Shown here: positions 22,255-33,597 of the stretch, one piece after another
Layout: each line of letters starts with the position of its first letter
Position numbering within the stretch: position 1 is the first letter of the stretch
Assembly: GCA_035578175.1 (NCBI GenBank)
Contig: JAQMRL010000004.1
Coordinates: forward strand, 43,977,401 to 44,041,400
Source of the DNA: Catonia carolina
Lineage: Eukaryota > Arthropoda > Insecta > Hemiptera > Achilidae
Reading direction: 5' to 3'
DNA length: 64,000 nucleotides
Made by a program: the position numbers and the translations under genes
The notes under the pieces: generated by a model
Database searches by the model: none
What the model saw: the letters and a program-made list of their open reading frames with translations, nothing else
Told to the model about the DNA's origin: nothing

Positions 22255-23372
22255 ATCTGGTGTGACTTCTTGTTGCCAATGTAAATAATGAACATTATAT
22301 CTGGTCTTTAATTATGATTAAACAATATAAAATGCAAGACATAAACTTATTTTAATCATGAGTGAAAAACCGAAATTAAATTCGACCCTTTGTAGAACTT
22401 AAAAATACGGAAAATCAGTTATTACCTGTAAACTGGGCTCTGTAGAGAAAAATGTTAATAAACGAAAGAAGTAGGTTATTTAATTTCCGATAACTCCGTT
22501 TACAACACACTATTCTCATAAAATCTATACTAAGGCCGCAATCTTAAAAATGACCCTTTTTCAAATTTTCATGAAACAAATATAAAACACTACCTGCCGC
22601 TGAAGTAAGAAAGCATTGTACAGTTGAAAGTTGAAGACAGCACGTGGCAAGGATTTCAGATCACAGGATACCTAAGCAGGCGCACTGGTATACTCCAGAA
22701 GGTAAAAGGGATGTCGGTAGACCTAGGAGAAGATGGAGATAGATGATAAATAGTATGTGAGTTCGGACCAGGCTGCGGCCTAATCGTTGGTTGTAAGAAG
22801 AAGTAAGCATTGTACAAACACATGTTTGAAATGTAGGTTCGTACAATGTTCTTTAACTTTAATTATACACAGTACACTTTTCCTTTAAAATTTATAGAAA
22901 TGCCGCAATCTTAAAAATAAACATTTTTTTTACTGGAGCACAGCCTCCCACAGAAATTCCAGCAGACATGGCACCTACCCAATCTTGTACAGCATAAGAA
23001 ATACAGTAAATAAATGAGGCGATTTTTATATAATCGTAAGAGCTGTTTTTAAGAAAATTGCAAAAAAGTGAAAAATTACATGAATAAACTGCTACTTCCG
23101 GTTGATCGATTTTGATTAAAATGTTCGTGTCGGGTTCTCTCGTAGTACCTAACTTAAGTTTCAAGTTTCAACTTCATAAGATGTTTCGTTCTTTAGATAT
23201 TTTGTTCACACACCAACACACACACACAAACACACAGACCAATCGCTAAACATGTTTTTTGGGGTTCAGGGGTCTGAAATCGTGTAGATCCGGTGAAAAC
23301 TCGAATTCGAAAAATCGACATAAAAACAATACTTTCCTTCCTAAACATTCATATAGGCAAGAGAAAGTAAAA
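22255..23372 (-). mobile_element. HL element copy 7, interrupted by a LINE tail
   Basis: It starts ATCTGGTGTGACTTC and ends GGCAAGAGAAAGTAAAA. It is more diverged than copy 6. A 182 bp LINE 3' fragment with a 12 bp target duplication sits at 22623-22804. The CA tract is short and interrupted (about 23210-23240). Confidence 0.85.
22623..22804 (+). mobile_element. 5'-truncated LINE 3' end (family L2), 182 bp, with 12 bp target duplication
   Basis: AAGCATTGTACA occurs on both sides (22611-22622 and 22805-22816). The insert encodes DVGRPRRRWR, then a stop, then LRPNRWL and a GAAG-type tail. The same tail occurs in the longer relic at 53255-53575. It is inactive. Confidence 0.85.
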
Positions 23373-23442
23373 TGTGACACATCAAGTAACTTTTCCGTCG
23401 TTACCCTTCATTCAAAGTAGTTATATCAAAGCCTATTTATTC

Positions 23443-23778
23443 CCAAGACGCTAGTTTACTAGCTGCTACTCAACTGCTAGTACTAGCGTCTGGAAACGAA
23501 CAACTAGCAGCTAGTTTTAGTTTTAGTTAAAGCGCTAGTATTCACTAGCGTGCTAGTGAATTTCAACATGTTTGATTTTACTAGCGCTAGTAGTAGAGAA
23601 AAGGTCACGTGACTGACTAGCGCTAGTAAACTAACTCGGGTGAACGTTTGGAAACGTTGCTAGTTATTAATAAGCTGGTAGTACTAGTAGCTAGTAAACT
23701 AGCGTCCTGGGAACCATCACCGAGGCGCTAGTAGGTCCTGCTAGTACTAGCAGCTGATAAATTAACGTCGTGGGAATA
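23443..23778. mobile_element. CTAG-dense palindromic MITE, about 335 bp
   Basis: The ends are TTCCCAAGACGCTAGTTTAC and, inverted, TTCCCACGACGTTAATTTAT. Both continue into AGCTGCTA. TA lies on both sides. I count 20 CTAG tetranucleotides inside, mostly as ACTAGCGCTAGT-like palindromes, so the whole element can fold. There is no coding capacity. The mobilising superfamily is unknown. Confidence 0.75.
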
Positions 23779-24587
23779 GGACTTCAAACACAATTCAAAT
23801 AAATAATTTTGAGAGACGTGTGTGAACGTTATCATAACAAAAAAAATGGTTGCAGAAGATTTTATTAAAATTACAACTCAATCTGGATGCGTAAAGGTAA
23901 AAAAACATAAAAATACCAGTAAGTATGCAACTCTTGCATTTTTTATGTTCTAGGATAACATAAAATGCAATGTTTTGTTATGGTTATGTTTCTTTACCGA
24001 GCTAAACAAAAGAAAGTAAAGAAAAGAAAATGAAATGAAAGACGAAGGGGGAAAGAAAAACAAAAATTCATTGAAGTAAAAATAAGAAAGAAAGGCTGAA
24101 ATGATGTAACTAGCCGTGACATGGGTAGCTTCTTGTCTCTGCATGTCGTTTTATGTGATATAGTCTTTATTCTTAGTATAATGACATATAAATTTATTCA
24201 TAACCAAATTTCTTTGTTATGAATAAGAATATCTTTTTAAAAAATATTTCACATAAAGAAAAATTTCATTAAAAAAGAAAATGCACGAAATATTTTATTC
24301 AATATCAATACTGTAGTGTTTTTAAAATGATGATGACATTGTTCACAATTTATTTCTTTGTAAATGTTACGGTAGGATTCTTTCTCACAAAGAAAAATCT
24401 TCTCTTTAACAAAATTTTATAGTCTCAACATTTTTAAGTTAAAAGCTATTAGATTCTTTGATTGTATTTGTGCTATTAATATGCTCGAATTTAAATCTGA
24501 ATCGTATTGTTTGAAAAATATTTTGACGCATTCTATTCACTGTTAACAGTCATTGAATAAAGAGTGATTACTATTATCCCACCCAAC
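23779..24587. other. Unassigned AT-rich stretch
   Basis: No gene was recognised. A purine-rich patch lies at about 24000-24060. Confidence 0.5.
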
Positions 24588-24645
24588 TAGCCAACGGATC
24601 AAGCTGTACGGAACTTCCCAACTGTGTGACGTCGTATTATTAAAT
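24588..24645 (+). pseudogene. Short Jockey-like ORF2 C-terminal fragment
   Basis: The text CCACCCAACTAGCC and AACTTCCCAACTGTG matches the C-terminal coding text at about 18935-18980 (ACCAACTAGCC, AGTTCCCAACTGTG). About 58 bp only. Confidence 0.5.
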
Positions 24646-25423
24646 ATTACACCATTATTAATATTAATGAAATATTAGAATTATTATTATATTTATTATT
24701 AAAAATTATTATTAATATTAATTTATTAAATATTAATTGACGTCGAATATAATAATATTAGAATATATAATATTAGTACTCGCCACTCCAGTAGCGCTTC
24801 GCGCTGCTTCCGTGTCTCGGCCTCAGAGGGGTAGGTGGATCAGAATTCATATGTGGATCAGAACCATTTGCCACAAGGTGAATGAATGAATGAATGAACG
24901 TTACGTACCTGTAACGTTTTGTTAATAAAAATTTGCCTAAAAAACCGTTTTGAAGGTGTAAAGATAGGAATACCTGAAAACGGCAAACCCAAAAAAACCG
25001 AAATTTGGTTTTTGTAGTTTACTTAGCGGACCGGTGGGTTAAGGGAAACTTTGGTTATATAATGTTAAAGTACGCTTTTGTGGGGCACAAAACAGGTTCA
25101 TGCATTTTGTCCCTATTATTCACCGTTAAGGAGATAAAGAAATACAACCCCTACCACAGGCTAGAGGGTTCTAATTGAAAATTTTCGGGTTATCAAATTT
25201 TTGTGTAATTTTAAACGCTAAACAACATGCCGTCAAAAGACTTTTTGTATTCTAAAAATGAAACATTTCATATCTTTTGGATAAGGGTAGCGACCCCCGT
25301 AAGACCCCAATTTAAAATTTGGAACATTTTGCTTTTAGAGACCTCCCAGTAGGCTAGAATTTCCATAAGTGAGTCATTAGTGGCTGGGGCTTTATATATT
25401 ATAGATTATTATTAAATATTATT
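24646..25423. other. Unassigned; ATT-rich low complexity then unique sequence
   Basis: 24650-24780 is TAA/ATT low-complexity sequence. 24785-24835 is GC-richer. A GAAT run lies near 24880. 24930-25420 is apparently unique with no recognised feature. Confidence 0.5.
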
Positions 25424-25433
25424 AATTATAAGT

Positions 25434-25796
25434 GTTCTTTGAGATGTGGGTTTACAGAAGGATGCACGAAATATCTTGGACAGAGAGAGTCACAAACATG
25501 GAAGTCCTAAGGAGGATGCAGAAGGGAATGGAAGTGATGATCGAAATCAAGAAGAGAAAGCTGGTGTACCTCGGCCATGTCTTGAGAGGTCCAAAATATA
25601 AAATCCTTCATCTTGTCATCCAGGGAAAGATTATGGGCAAACGATCGGTTGGAAGAAGAAGAACCTCCTGGCTACGGAACCTGCGAGAGTGGTTTAATTT
25701 GTCTTCCATCGACCTATTTAGAGCTACAGTTTCCAAGGTCAGGATTGCCATGATGCTAGCACACCTTCGTAATGGAGATGCTACATGAAGAAGAAG
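25434..25796 (+). mobile_element. 5'-truncated LINE tail (family L1), 363 bp, inserted in another LINE
   Basis: It is flanked by AATTATAAGT at 25424-25433 and 25797-25806. The single frame reads the end of a non-LTR ORF2: NMEVLRRMQKG, KLVYLGHVLRGP, MGKRSVGRRRTSWLRNLREW, IAMMLAHLRNGDAT, then TGA and GAAGAAGAA. The frame is open over the whole insert, so the copy is relatively young. RT and endonuclease are absent. It is inserted at the truncated 5' edge of the next LINE. Confidence 0.9.
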
Positions 25797-27022
25797 AATT
25801 ATAAGTACCTTGGAGTCTAATCGATCAATTTTTGAAATGGGATGTCCATGTTGATTACCTAGTGAAACGTTTGAGAATTGTGAATTTCAATCTTGTGAGA
25901 TTGAGTGAGAATGTTCTGCTGAATGTGATGCGCATGGTTTATATGGGCTTGGTGCAGTCCTTATTAGAGTATGGGATTATTGGATGGAGGGCTGCTTTTA
26001 ATAACAGCATTGGGTCGTTAATTGTCATACCAAAAAAAATTATGAGAACAATAATGAAAAAGGACTCCTTGCATCCGTCTCAGCCTCTTTTTGAACAGCT
26101 TTTTGTCTTAAACATTGGAAAGTTGTACATTAAGTCTGCAATTCTTCATTTAACTAGGACTAACAATTTCACTCCCTTATCGGGGCAGAACGCAACCAGA
26201 AGAGCGGCCGCTGGCCTTTTCCAGGAAGTTAAGAAAAATACAACTGCAGGACGTAGACATTTTGACTTTCTGGCACCTAAGTTGTACAACTTGCTTCCGG
26301 AGTACGTTAGAGACAGGTCTCGTGATAAGAATTTCAAGTTTTTGATCAAAAGATTTCTAATTCAGCTGGGGCAGAACTCTCACTTGGAGTCTTTGATTTC
26401 TCTTCGCCACTAGGGTTAGACGGGTATATTGGCTCACTAAAATATTAGTCATATACTAGTAGTACTTTATAGTTACATATGTATATTTATAATTGTTTCT
26501 TTGTTTCAGTTATTGCGCTGGTATTATGTATTCTGTGTTGCATTTGTGTATGAAGAAATTGTTAAATTTAAGAGAGACTGTTAAGGCTAAATTTTGTTTT
26601 CATTTTTTCCTCTAAAATAATATAAAGAAAATTGGTAGAGGTTTTTTCATATTTTATAAATGCTATTTCATAACTTTGCTGATGCTGTATTAACATTTTA
26701 GTTTTGTTATCATAAGTTTTAATTTTTATTTACATTTGTATCTGTGTTTTTTTTTTGTTTTTTTTTTATTTTTAATTTTATACTAAAGTGTTTTTTAATG
26801 TTATTTGATCATTTGTGTGACTTATTTTTTATGTAATAAGTGATGTAGTATTGGTATTAACTGTTTTTTTCTTTTTCTGTTGTTATCAGTGCTATTATTG
26901 TTGTTGTATTGTAGTTTTATTTTGTGCTATGTATTTTTGTAATTAAGAGTAATCCTCCTCCAAGCACGCACGGGCTTTGCTCTTTTGAAGGAATAATAAA
27001 GGAAATAAATAAATAAATAATA
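25797..27022 (+). mobile_element. 5'-truncated LINE (CR1/L2-like?) with 3' UTR
   Basis: It begins at coding text NYKYLGV, continues with the C-terminal ORF2 region and then a T-rich 3' UTR. It ends in GGAATAATAAAGGAAATAAA followed by an AAAT repeat tail. The clade is inferred from the C-terminal sequence type and AAAT tail, and is not certain. Confidence 0.75.
25832..26413 (+). pseudogene. C-terminal ORF2 fragment of the CR1/L2-like LINE, 193 codons open
   Basis: This is the region after the RT active site. It reads LKWDVHVDYLVKRLR, VYMGLVQSLLEYGIIGWRA, then IPKKIMRTIM (where LINEs have 'QKRAIRII'). The end is FDFLAPKLYNLLPEYVR and a short basic tail before TAG. The upstream join to NYKYLGV needs a frameshift and passes a stop. 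RT palm and endonuclease are missing. The open frame is a remnant and not a host gene. Confidence 0.8.
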
Positions 27023-27715
27023 CCCAGATCCCAAGCGAATCTACGCTTAGGTGTTTCTGTCTTTTTGTGAATGATGGGCCAATGTTACCCCTTATGGGCC
27101 AAAGTAACCTGCTTTACGATATTCTAAGGGATATGGAATTTCAAAATGTTTTTCATACTCAAATTCTATTCTACGTTCTTTGTCTGTTTCTTTGTGTCCT
27201 TATATTTTGATCTTCGCTTTGTTTACTCCCAAGCCCTCGTTTGGGAGTACATCAAGATTTACGCTTTTCGCTTGCCCTTGTGGGTGTTCAAGATGTTCCG
27301 TTCTTCTACCCGTCTCAGACCAAGCTCTGTGGATGTCCATCAAAATTGTCCGTTCTCCGATTCTTTGCTTCACCCAATGTTTCACCGTGCCATCCTGTTG
27401 GTAGGCGGTGCCTGCCGTTGTACTTCTGTCTTCTGCAATAATGGTTCCCATTATTAGGTGGGCGAAATGTTGAGTACCGCTTTTACGTTTGAATAATTCA
27501 ATCTTTCTGTAGCACGCCACCGCGCTACTTCTGAGCAAATCACAAAGCAATCTGGTGTCCACGCCCGATTCGCCCAATCACACATAGTTTCCTTCTCCTT
27601 CATCACTCGCTTATTTCCTATCTCTTTGTTATTACAGTCCGCTAGTTACCTTCCATTATTCCAGTCGCTTGTGTTTTGTGTCCGAAACTATCCAAGTCGT
27701 TTCCTCTCTATATGA
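27023..27715. other. Unassigned, less AT-rich block
   Basis: Base composition is clearly more balanced than the surroundings. Overlapping open frames run on both strands; the longest are 125 codons on the reverse strand at 27200-27577 and 103 codons on the forward strand at 27146-27457. I recognise none of the products. It may be unique host sequence, an exon or an unrecognised element. Confidence 0.3.
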
Positions 27716-27828
27716 CAATTGGTCTTGGGTTCGAATCCCATTCAGAAACGCCATATTTTTATACGTTACAAAAAATCATTTTATCCTTCACCGTCTATAT
27801 TAGCAGTAAATGCAGAACAGTCAGACGT

Positions 27829-27838
<10 letters not shown>
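27716..27838 (+). mobile_element. SINE D copy, 5' truncated
   Basis: It starts within the tRNA-like head (GTCTTGGGTTCGAATCCCAT, an intact B box). It continues with the D body, in part CCTTCACCGTCTATATTAGC and CAGTCAGACGTTAAA, and then runs into a TA microsatellite. Confidence 0.75.
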
Positions 27839-27881
<43 letters not shown>

Positions 27882-27895
27882 ATATATATGACAAT
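27833..27895 (+). repeat. TA microsatellite
   Basis: TA runs with ACATATACATA interruptions form the tail of the SINE D copy. Confidence 0.95.
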
Positions 27896-28525
27896 TGGTC
27901 ATACTAGTTATTGTTACACTGTACTGTGTTATGTATTGTTGGGTAAAACTATGATTTACGTGAATGTATTCAATAATGGTCGTTTCTCCAAGCCGATCGC
28001 ACCACGCCGTGTTCAGTTTTCCATGCTGCCGCCATGCAACCAACAATCTTCTGATGTTACTACAAATACTAAGTGTCTACAAGCCGCTTCAATCAAGTAA
28101 GTGTAATATTTTTTAGCTAGTGTTATCCATATTATCATATATCTGTTGTTCCATGACCTTTGTGACCTTTGTTCCTACCTAGCCATTCCGTTGGGGATTT
28201 TACGTCGAAACTAACTATGGGTTTAAATACCCATTTAGTAAAAGGCCGAGAGATCTTCCTCGATTTATTATAAGCCGTTCTGTACTTAATAATAACAGAA
28301 TATTCATGGATAAATATGTAATATACACCTTCTGTTAAAATATTTGAAATTAACAACCAAACACGGGTCACTAAATTTAAACAAAATACGTAACATATTC
28401 AATTGAAACAAAGAAAACATAGAATGGTAATAAACTTTACCGTACTGTGCTTTGTTTGATTAATAGTTGTAGTAAATGACGGGAAACGAAGCACTTAAGT
28501 AGACGTAGGAAAATCCAGGTGCTTA
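27896..28525. other. Unassigned stretch
   Basis: No gene was recognised. The patch at 27960-28100 is less AT-rich. Confidence 0.45.
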
Positions 28526-28589
28526 GTGGAATAATGTACCATTTCCGAATCGGTCTGGATTGTTTAGAGGGAATGTAATATTATTCCAC
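28526..28589. repeat. 64 nt imperfect hairpin
   Basis: GTGGAATAAT and ATTATTCCAC pair at the ends. A 2 bp extension, a two-base mismatch and about 7 more pairs (CATTTCC with GGGAATG, including G-T) follow, leaving a loop of about 22 nt. The size resembles a small-RNA precursor or a MITE remnant; neither is demonstrated. Confidence 0.5.
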
Positions 28590-29397
28590 ACAGAATCGGA
28601 GAACATATATCAGGAAATCACCAGTATTAGTAATTCAGTATTGGACATGAATCCAGGAAAATGGTGGTTCTTACAAAATAGAGTATGGGAAATTTAGTGG
28701 GAAATAGAACAGAGGGATAATAGTTAATATATATAGGAGAAAGAGAAAGAGAGAGAAATGGGAAGAGAAGCGAGAGATTTTAGCAGGAAGTGGAATTCAT
28801 TGTTTAGGCACAGTACTAGACAATTCACCAACCCTAGCGAAAACAAATGCCACAACGTTGTCTGACCTCCTATTGCTTTGCTACATTGGATTATTGCTTT
28901 TACCACTCAATATTTCGTCTCCCCATCCCTAAAACCATTATAAATTTCTCACCACTCTACGTTAACACCATGTTGCGTTGACATAACCTCCTTCCATCAA
29001 TATGGAATTTATGTTTTAATGCTAGATGAGACATAAACAAAACAGCCTAATGTAATACAATCCACTTCTAGCTTATACTAAAAGCACAAACATACATTTA
29101 TGAAACACATTCAAACACTAAACTTAATACTTAATACTATTATCCAATAAAATTTTTCATAAATTTTCAATTTACAAACATAATTTAAATTTACATTCAT
29201 CAATTTTAGTAAGTGCATTTCTCAATAACCATAAACACTTGAATGATAATTTAATAAAGCTAAATTAATTTCATCTGATTTCAATCTGTCTTTGAAATTT
29301 CAGAATTTGTAAGCACAGCTAAGCATTTTAATTATTACAAGTAAGAGAATAACCACATTTAATTTACCATACAATTACTTATAAAACCTGCGAATAG
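28590..29397. other. Unassigned AT-rich stretch
   Basis: There is a short GA-rich run at about 28735-28760. No gene was recognised. Confidence 0.5.
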
Positions 29398-29570
29398 GCC
29401 GCCACCGTAGCGTAGTAATAGCGCGCTAGCTTACCACGCGGAGATCCCGAGTTCGATTCCTGGTTGGGATCTGAAATTTTCATAAGTTAAAACCCACCGT
29501 TACATATGAACTACCATATTCGCTAATAACAGAGCTATTTATGCGACTTAAAATAAATTAAAGAAAAAAA
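29398..29570 (+). mobile_element. tRNA-headed SINE
   Basis: The A-box-like GTAGCGTAGTAATAGCGCG and the B-box-like GAGTTCGATTCCTGG are correctly spaced. A short body and an A-rich end follow. The head does not close into a convincing tRNA acceptor stem, so I call it a SINE and not a tRNA gene. Confidence 0.65.
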
Positions 29571-29606
29571 TATAAACAGGTTAAAACAAAAACTTGTTAA
29601 ATAAAC

Positions 29607-29882
29607 TAAACAATCTGGTGTAAGTACTCACAAGACTTTCTCTTACCAATGCAAATAAAGACCGATATAACCTAACATTATTAATAAAACATTAGAAATG
29701 AATAAAAAACTAATCTCAAAAACATAACCTAATTTTAATCATTAGTGAATAATGCAAAATTAAAATCAACCTCGGTTTAGCTTCAAAATACGGAGAATCA
29801 CTCTTCACGTTAAACTAGGCTCTGTAGAAAAAAATGCTCAAAATAAACGTTGTAGATCTTTTAATTTTCTATAATTTTTTTC
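29607..29882 (-). mobile_element. HL element copy 8, 3' part only
   Basis: It runs from AATCTGGTGTAAGTACTCAC (3' hairpin side) through CTTTCTCTTACC, then stops after ATCTTTTAATTTTCTATAA. The 5' two thirds are missing, and SINE D sequence follows directly. Confidence 0.8.
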
Positions 29883-29884
29883 TT

Positions 29885-30055
29885 TGTTTATTTAAAGTCG
29901 CTTCAACTACAGTAGTCATTAGCGACGACGTTGGGTTTTAACTGTGAAGGATTTTTTGCAACGTATGAAAATATGCCGTGCCTGATTTGGATTCGAACCC
30001 AAGACTGCATGATGAGAGGCAAGCGCGTTATTAACTACGCCAATGCGGTCGGCCC
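29885..30055 (-). mobile_element. SINE D copy
   Basis: The reverse strand carries the A-box-like TTGGCGTAGTTAATAACGCG and the B box GGGTTCGAATCC, then the D body (GGCATATTTTCATACG) and an A-rich tail. It is more complete than the 27.7 kb copy. Confidence 0.8.
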
Positions 30056-30687
30056 TTTTCAGGAGGGCCAATTTAAAGTTTTATTTTAATGTTTTTCATT
30101 ATTTTTAAGAGATAGAAGTCTAAAAAAAATATGTTTTTATAAATATTTTTAATAATATTGGACATACAATACTTCTGCACTATGCAATTGTATATAGCGC
30201 ACTAGACTTAACGAACTAGAGACGGCAGTTGAAGGCGGAGTACAGTGACCTAGATCACAGCACAGAGCCAATTGACTTTCGTTAATTGTATCCTGCGTTG
30301 TCACGTTGTGATTCCGCTGGGGATGAGAGCCTAATAAAATGCAGCTGGAGATCGGTGGAACAGAGTGTGACTTAGCGAAGGGGCAACCTCACACTCGACC
30401 TTGGCTGTTATTTGCTAGATCTCACCTGCAGTCTTTAGTTCGTTGGGGTATAGAAGAATGTTTTGCCTCAATAATCTCAAAATGGCAATTTTTGGACATA
30501 GGCTAGTTCTGCTCCAAGCCAACGATTTTGCTTTTACATCTCGTCTAGACAAACGACACAAAGCACCTGAATTTTGAAAGCTACTATAAAAGTTATTCTG
30601 ATGTTGAACACATGAAAGGGTTTTCAACAGTCTAAATTTCATAAACTCATTATTTATTTTATAAAGTTATACAGAGTTTATTTATAT
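30056..30687. other. Unassigned, partly balanced composition
   Basis: The sequence at about 30190-30600 is noticeably less AT-rich than the surroundings and has no match to the repeat families here. No reading frame with a recognisable product is present. Confidence 0.35.
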
Positions 30688-31110
30688 TATAAATTCTTCG
30701 CATTGCCGTTGTAACCATGAGTTACTTTCAGTAACCATTCTTTCCATGTTTCTATTGAATTTAATATCTTTCATCAACCCTTCACAGTTTTTGTTCCTCG
30801 GTCTTCCTTTTACTCTTTTACCCAGCAATTTACGATGAAAAATATTCACAATGAAATAAATGTGTCTCATAATCTGTCAGAGTCATTTTTACTCCTAAGC
30901 TTCCAATCTTTTTCATATTCTATTCCCAGTAATTATTCAGTTTTTTCGGTCCAACTGATTTTCTGAGTTTGCCTCCATACTCACATCCCCATCGTTTGAA
31001 GCCTTACTTTGGTTTTCTAACATCCATGTTTCACGACCATGTAGCAACACACTCAAGACAAACTTTTCATAAAAAATGTTTCTTTATCAAGGCACATACC
31101 ACAGAATACA
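30688..31110 (-). pseudogene. LINE ORF2 C-terminal relic
   Basis: The reverse strand reads LIKKHFL, a stop, KVCLECVATWS, GFKRWGCEYGGKLRK, then HRKLLGKRVKGRPRNKN, ERMVTESNSWLQRQ and CEEF. This is the order of a non-LTR C-terminus (transformed 'YGHETW' region, cysteine-containing stretch, GRPR motif). Several stops and shifts; dead. Confidence 0.65.
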
Positions 31111-31739
31111 GTAATATTTTAATATTAAAAAATGTACCAATTATTAAAAAAAACCGCGATGTTGATAAATTAATAAAATATTTTAATAATAACAAGGATG
31201 TTTAGCAGCAAAGAATAAAAATTTAAAATGAAAAACAAAAGACTGAATGAGAAGAAAATTTAATTAAAAAAGTAATTTAGAATACAAACAGTAAAAAGGA
31301 AGCGATACACTAAATCGAATTAAAATTCAACAGAAAGTGATTGAAGACAGAACATTTTTTAAATATAAAAAAATTAATGGGCATTTCTGATTGGTTGATA
31401 TAAAATCAAAGGAAATACTCATAAATCTGTAATAAAACAGAGAGAGTCTTCTTTAAGTTCAGGAAATTGTGGGTTATACAGAGAGGAAGTCGGTAACAAT
31501 AATTCTATATAAGTTACAAAATTAAATATTAAATATTTAATGTATTGTATTATTTTTCCAATATAGAAATAGAAGAAGTGCTTTTTAAAAGATAAACCAA
31601 TGTGATTACTATAAAAAAGATAAAATAATAAAACTTGATAAATAAAAGCACACAATACGGACTTTCATTAAAAGGATTTTATTTTAAATCCTTTAAATGT
31701 CATCAAAGATCAATTTTCTGATAAATTCAATTAAGAAGA
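31111..31739. other. Unassigned AT-rich stretch
   Basis: No feature was recognised. Confidence 0.5.
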
Positions 31740-32442
31740 ATCTGGTGTGAAACAATCACACAACTTTCTCTTGCCAATGCAAATAATTAACAATATAACC
31801 TAACATTAGTAATTAAACATAAGACATAAACGAAAAACTAACTTCAAAAAACATAATCTTATTTTAATCATGAGTGAACTACGTAAAGTGAAAATCAACC
31901 TCAGGTTAGCCTAAAAATACGGAAAATCACTCTGTCACGTAAAAAACTAGGCTCTGTAGAGAAAAATGCTCTAAATAAAAGTTGTAGATCTTTTAATTTC
32001 CTATAAATTATATTATACTTTGTTGTCATAAAATGCATAATAAGGCTGAAATCTTTAAAAAAAATCGACGTTTTTACACGATTTCGTGAGAAAAAACAGA
32101 AAATCGCTGATTACCGCTAAACTAAGCGTTATACAAAAAAATGTTTAAAATAAAAGTTTTACTAGATACATTTTTGCGCTAAAATTCATACTAAAGTCTC
32201 AATCTTAAAATAACAAATTTTTTTTACGAGAAAACAACATCACCATTAAATTCAGCAGACATGGCGCCTACCCTATCTTGAAATAAAAAATTTAGTAAAT
32301 GAGGCGATTTTAAAAAAATTGTAGGAACCGTTTTTGAGAAACTCGCATAAAAGTGAAAAATGACACGAATAAACTACTACTTCCAGTTGATCGATTTTGA
32401 TGAAAATGTTTGTGACGGGTCCTCTAGTGGTATCTAATTTTT
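31740..32442 (-). mobile_element. HL element copy 9, lacking the 5' end
   Basis: It runs from AATCTGGTGTGAAACAATCAC to CCTCTAGTGGTATCTAA, then stops just before the microsatellite. The 5' terminus is missing. Confidence 0.85.
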
Positions 32443-32774
32443 AGGTGTAATAAATACTTCAATTTCAAATTATAGTGTGTTAATTATTTAATTTACTACG
32501 ATTCCGAAACGGACTTTAGAGATAAGTGTCGCAATACTTTACATAGTCAAACAAACAAAATATGTCAGGGAGGCAAGTCGAAACGATACGAATAGTTGAA
32601 TAATTTAGTTTTGGTTGACCGGGATGTCAGCAAAACTTTAATTTAATATGAAACAAGTACAATCTTGATATTAAAAACGTTCAAAAACTTCGTTCTGTGT
32701 GACTTCCAACATGTAGGCACATGATATACACCTATATACAGTATCATATAAGCATTTAAGTAAGGTACAAATAT
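32443..32774. other. Unassigned stretch
   Basis: No feature was recognised. Confidence 0.45.
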
Positions 32775-32910
32775 AAAAGACACTAGACAGAGGTATCTCC
32801 TCTGAGAGTAATGAATTTCATTATACAGCCAGACACTCCTCACTCCTCGTTTTACTTAGTAAAGCCTCTGAAAGTTCAAAAAAGATTTTCGGTTAAAGAC
32901 CTAAATAACA
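32775..32910 (+). mobile_element. Family B fragment with internal deletion
   Basis: It has ATCTCCTCTGAGAGTAATGA through CAGCCAGACAC and then jumps to CTCACTCCTCGTTTTAC and the AACAACAAC tail. Roughly 120 bp of the usual middle is missing. Confidence 0.8.
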
Positions 32911-33597
32911 ACAACTTTAACAAATGCCGAATAATTTTTAAAATTTAAAAAATATATAAAAATCTTGTTTGTTTTTTAACCAGAAAAAGGTGATTGGTTT
33001 AAATTTTATTGAGTTAATACTATTAACGTGCATTGTTTAATAACTAATTAAATATAACAATATTAAATTGTAAATTGGTTCTAATTATCCTAAAATACTC
33101 CATAAATGCCAAATTTAGACTCGATATTGTGTACGAACAACATAACCCTTCATTAACGTGGCTAACATAACGCTATTTGTAACCGTCACACAAATCAACA
33201 TATCTAATCTGTATAAAACATTGTACTCAGTTAAACGACAAACTCTGATGTCAATACAATACCATGTAATTATTAGTACTGTTAACCGAAATAGCAGTGC
33301 GATGCACCAGTATTACCAACAGAATAAACTGAGTTTGAATAACGGGCTTTATAAATAAAACTACTTGTTTACTAACATGATTTAGTTGTCGAATGTAGGA
33401 ATACGTTAACATGTACATGACCCAGGACAAAAATAACGCCGTCTAAATATTCCTATTGATATAATCTAAGTTAAATATATGTCATAACAGCATACACCTA
33501 ACAGATTTGGGTGAAAAATTCTCATCGATCTGAGTAATAATATAATTAATTAATCAAAATAAATAAGGCATTATTACAAGCCAAATACATAAAATGT
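32911..33597. other. Unassigned AT-rich stretch
   Basis: No feature was recognised. Confidence 0.5.

Noticed and set aside
29398..29475. tRNA-like sequence with good A and B boxes (also at 48985, 16166, 42472, 62371)
   Set aside because: These are followed by SINE bodies and tails, sit in target duplications in several cases, and lack a complete cloverleaf with acceptor stem.
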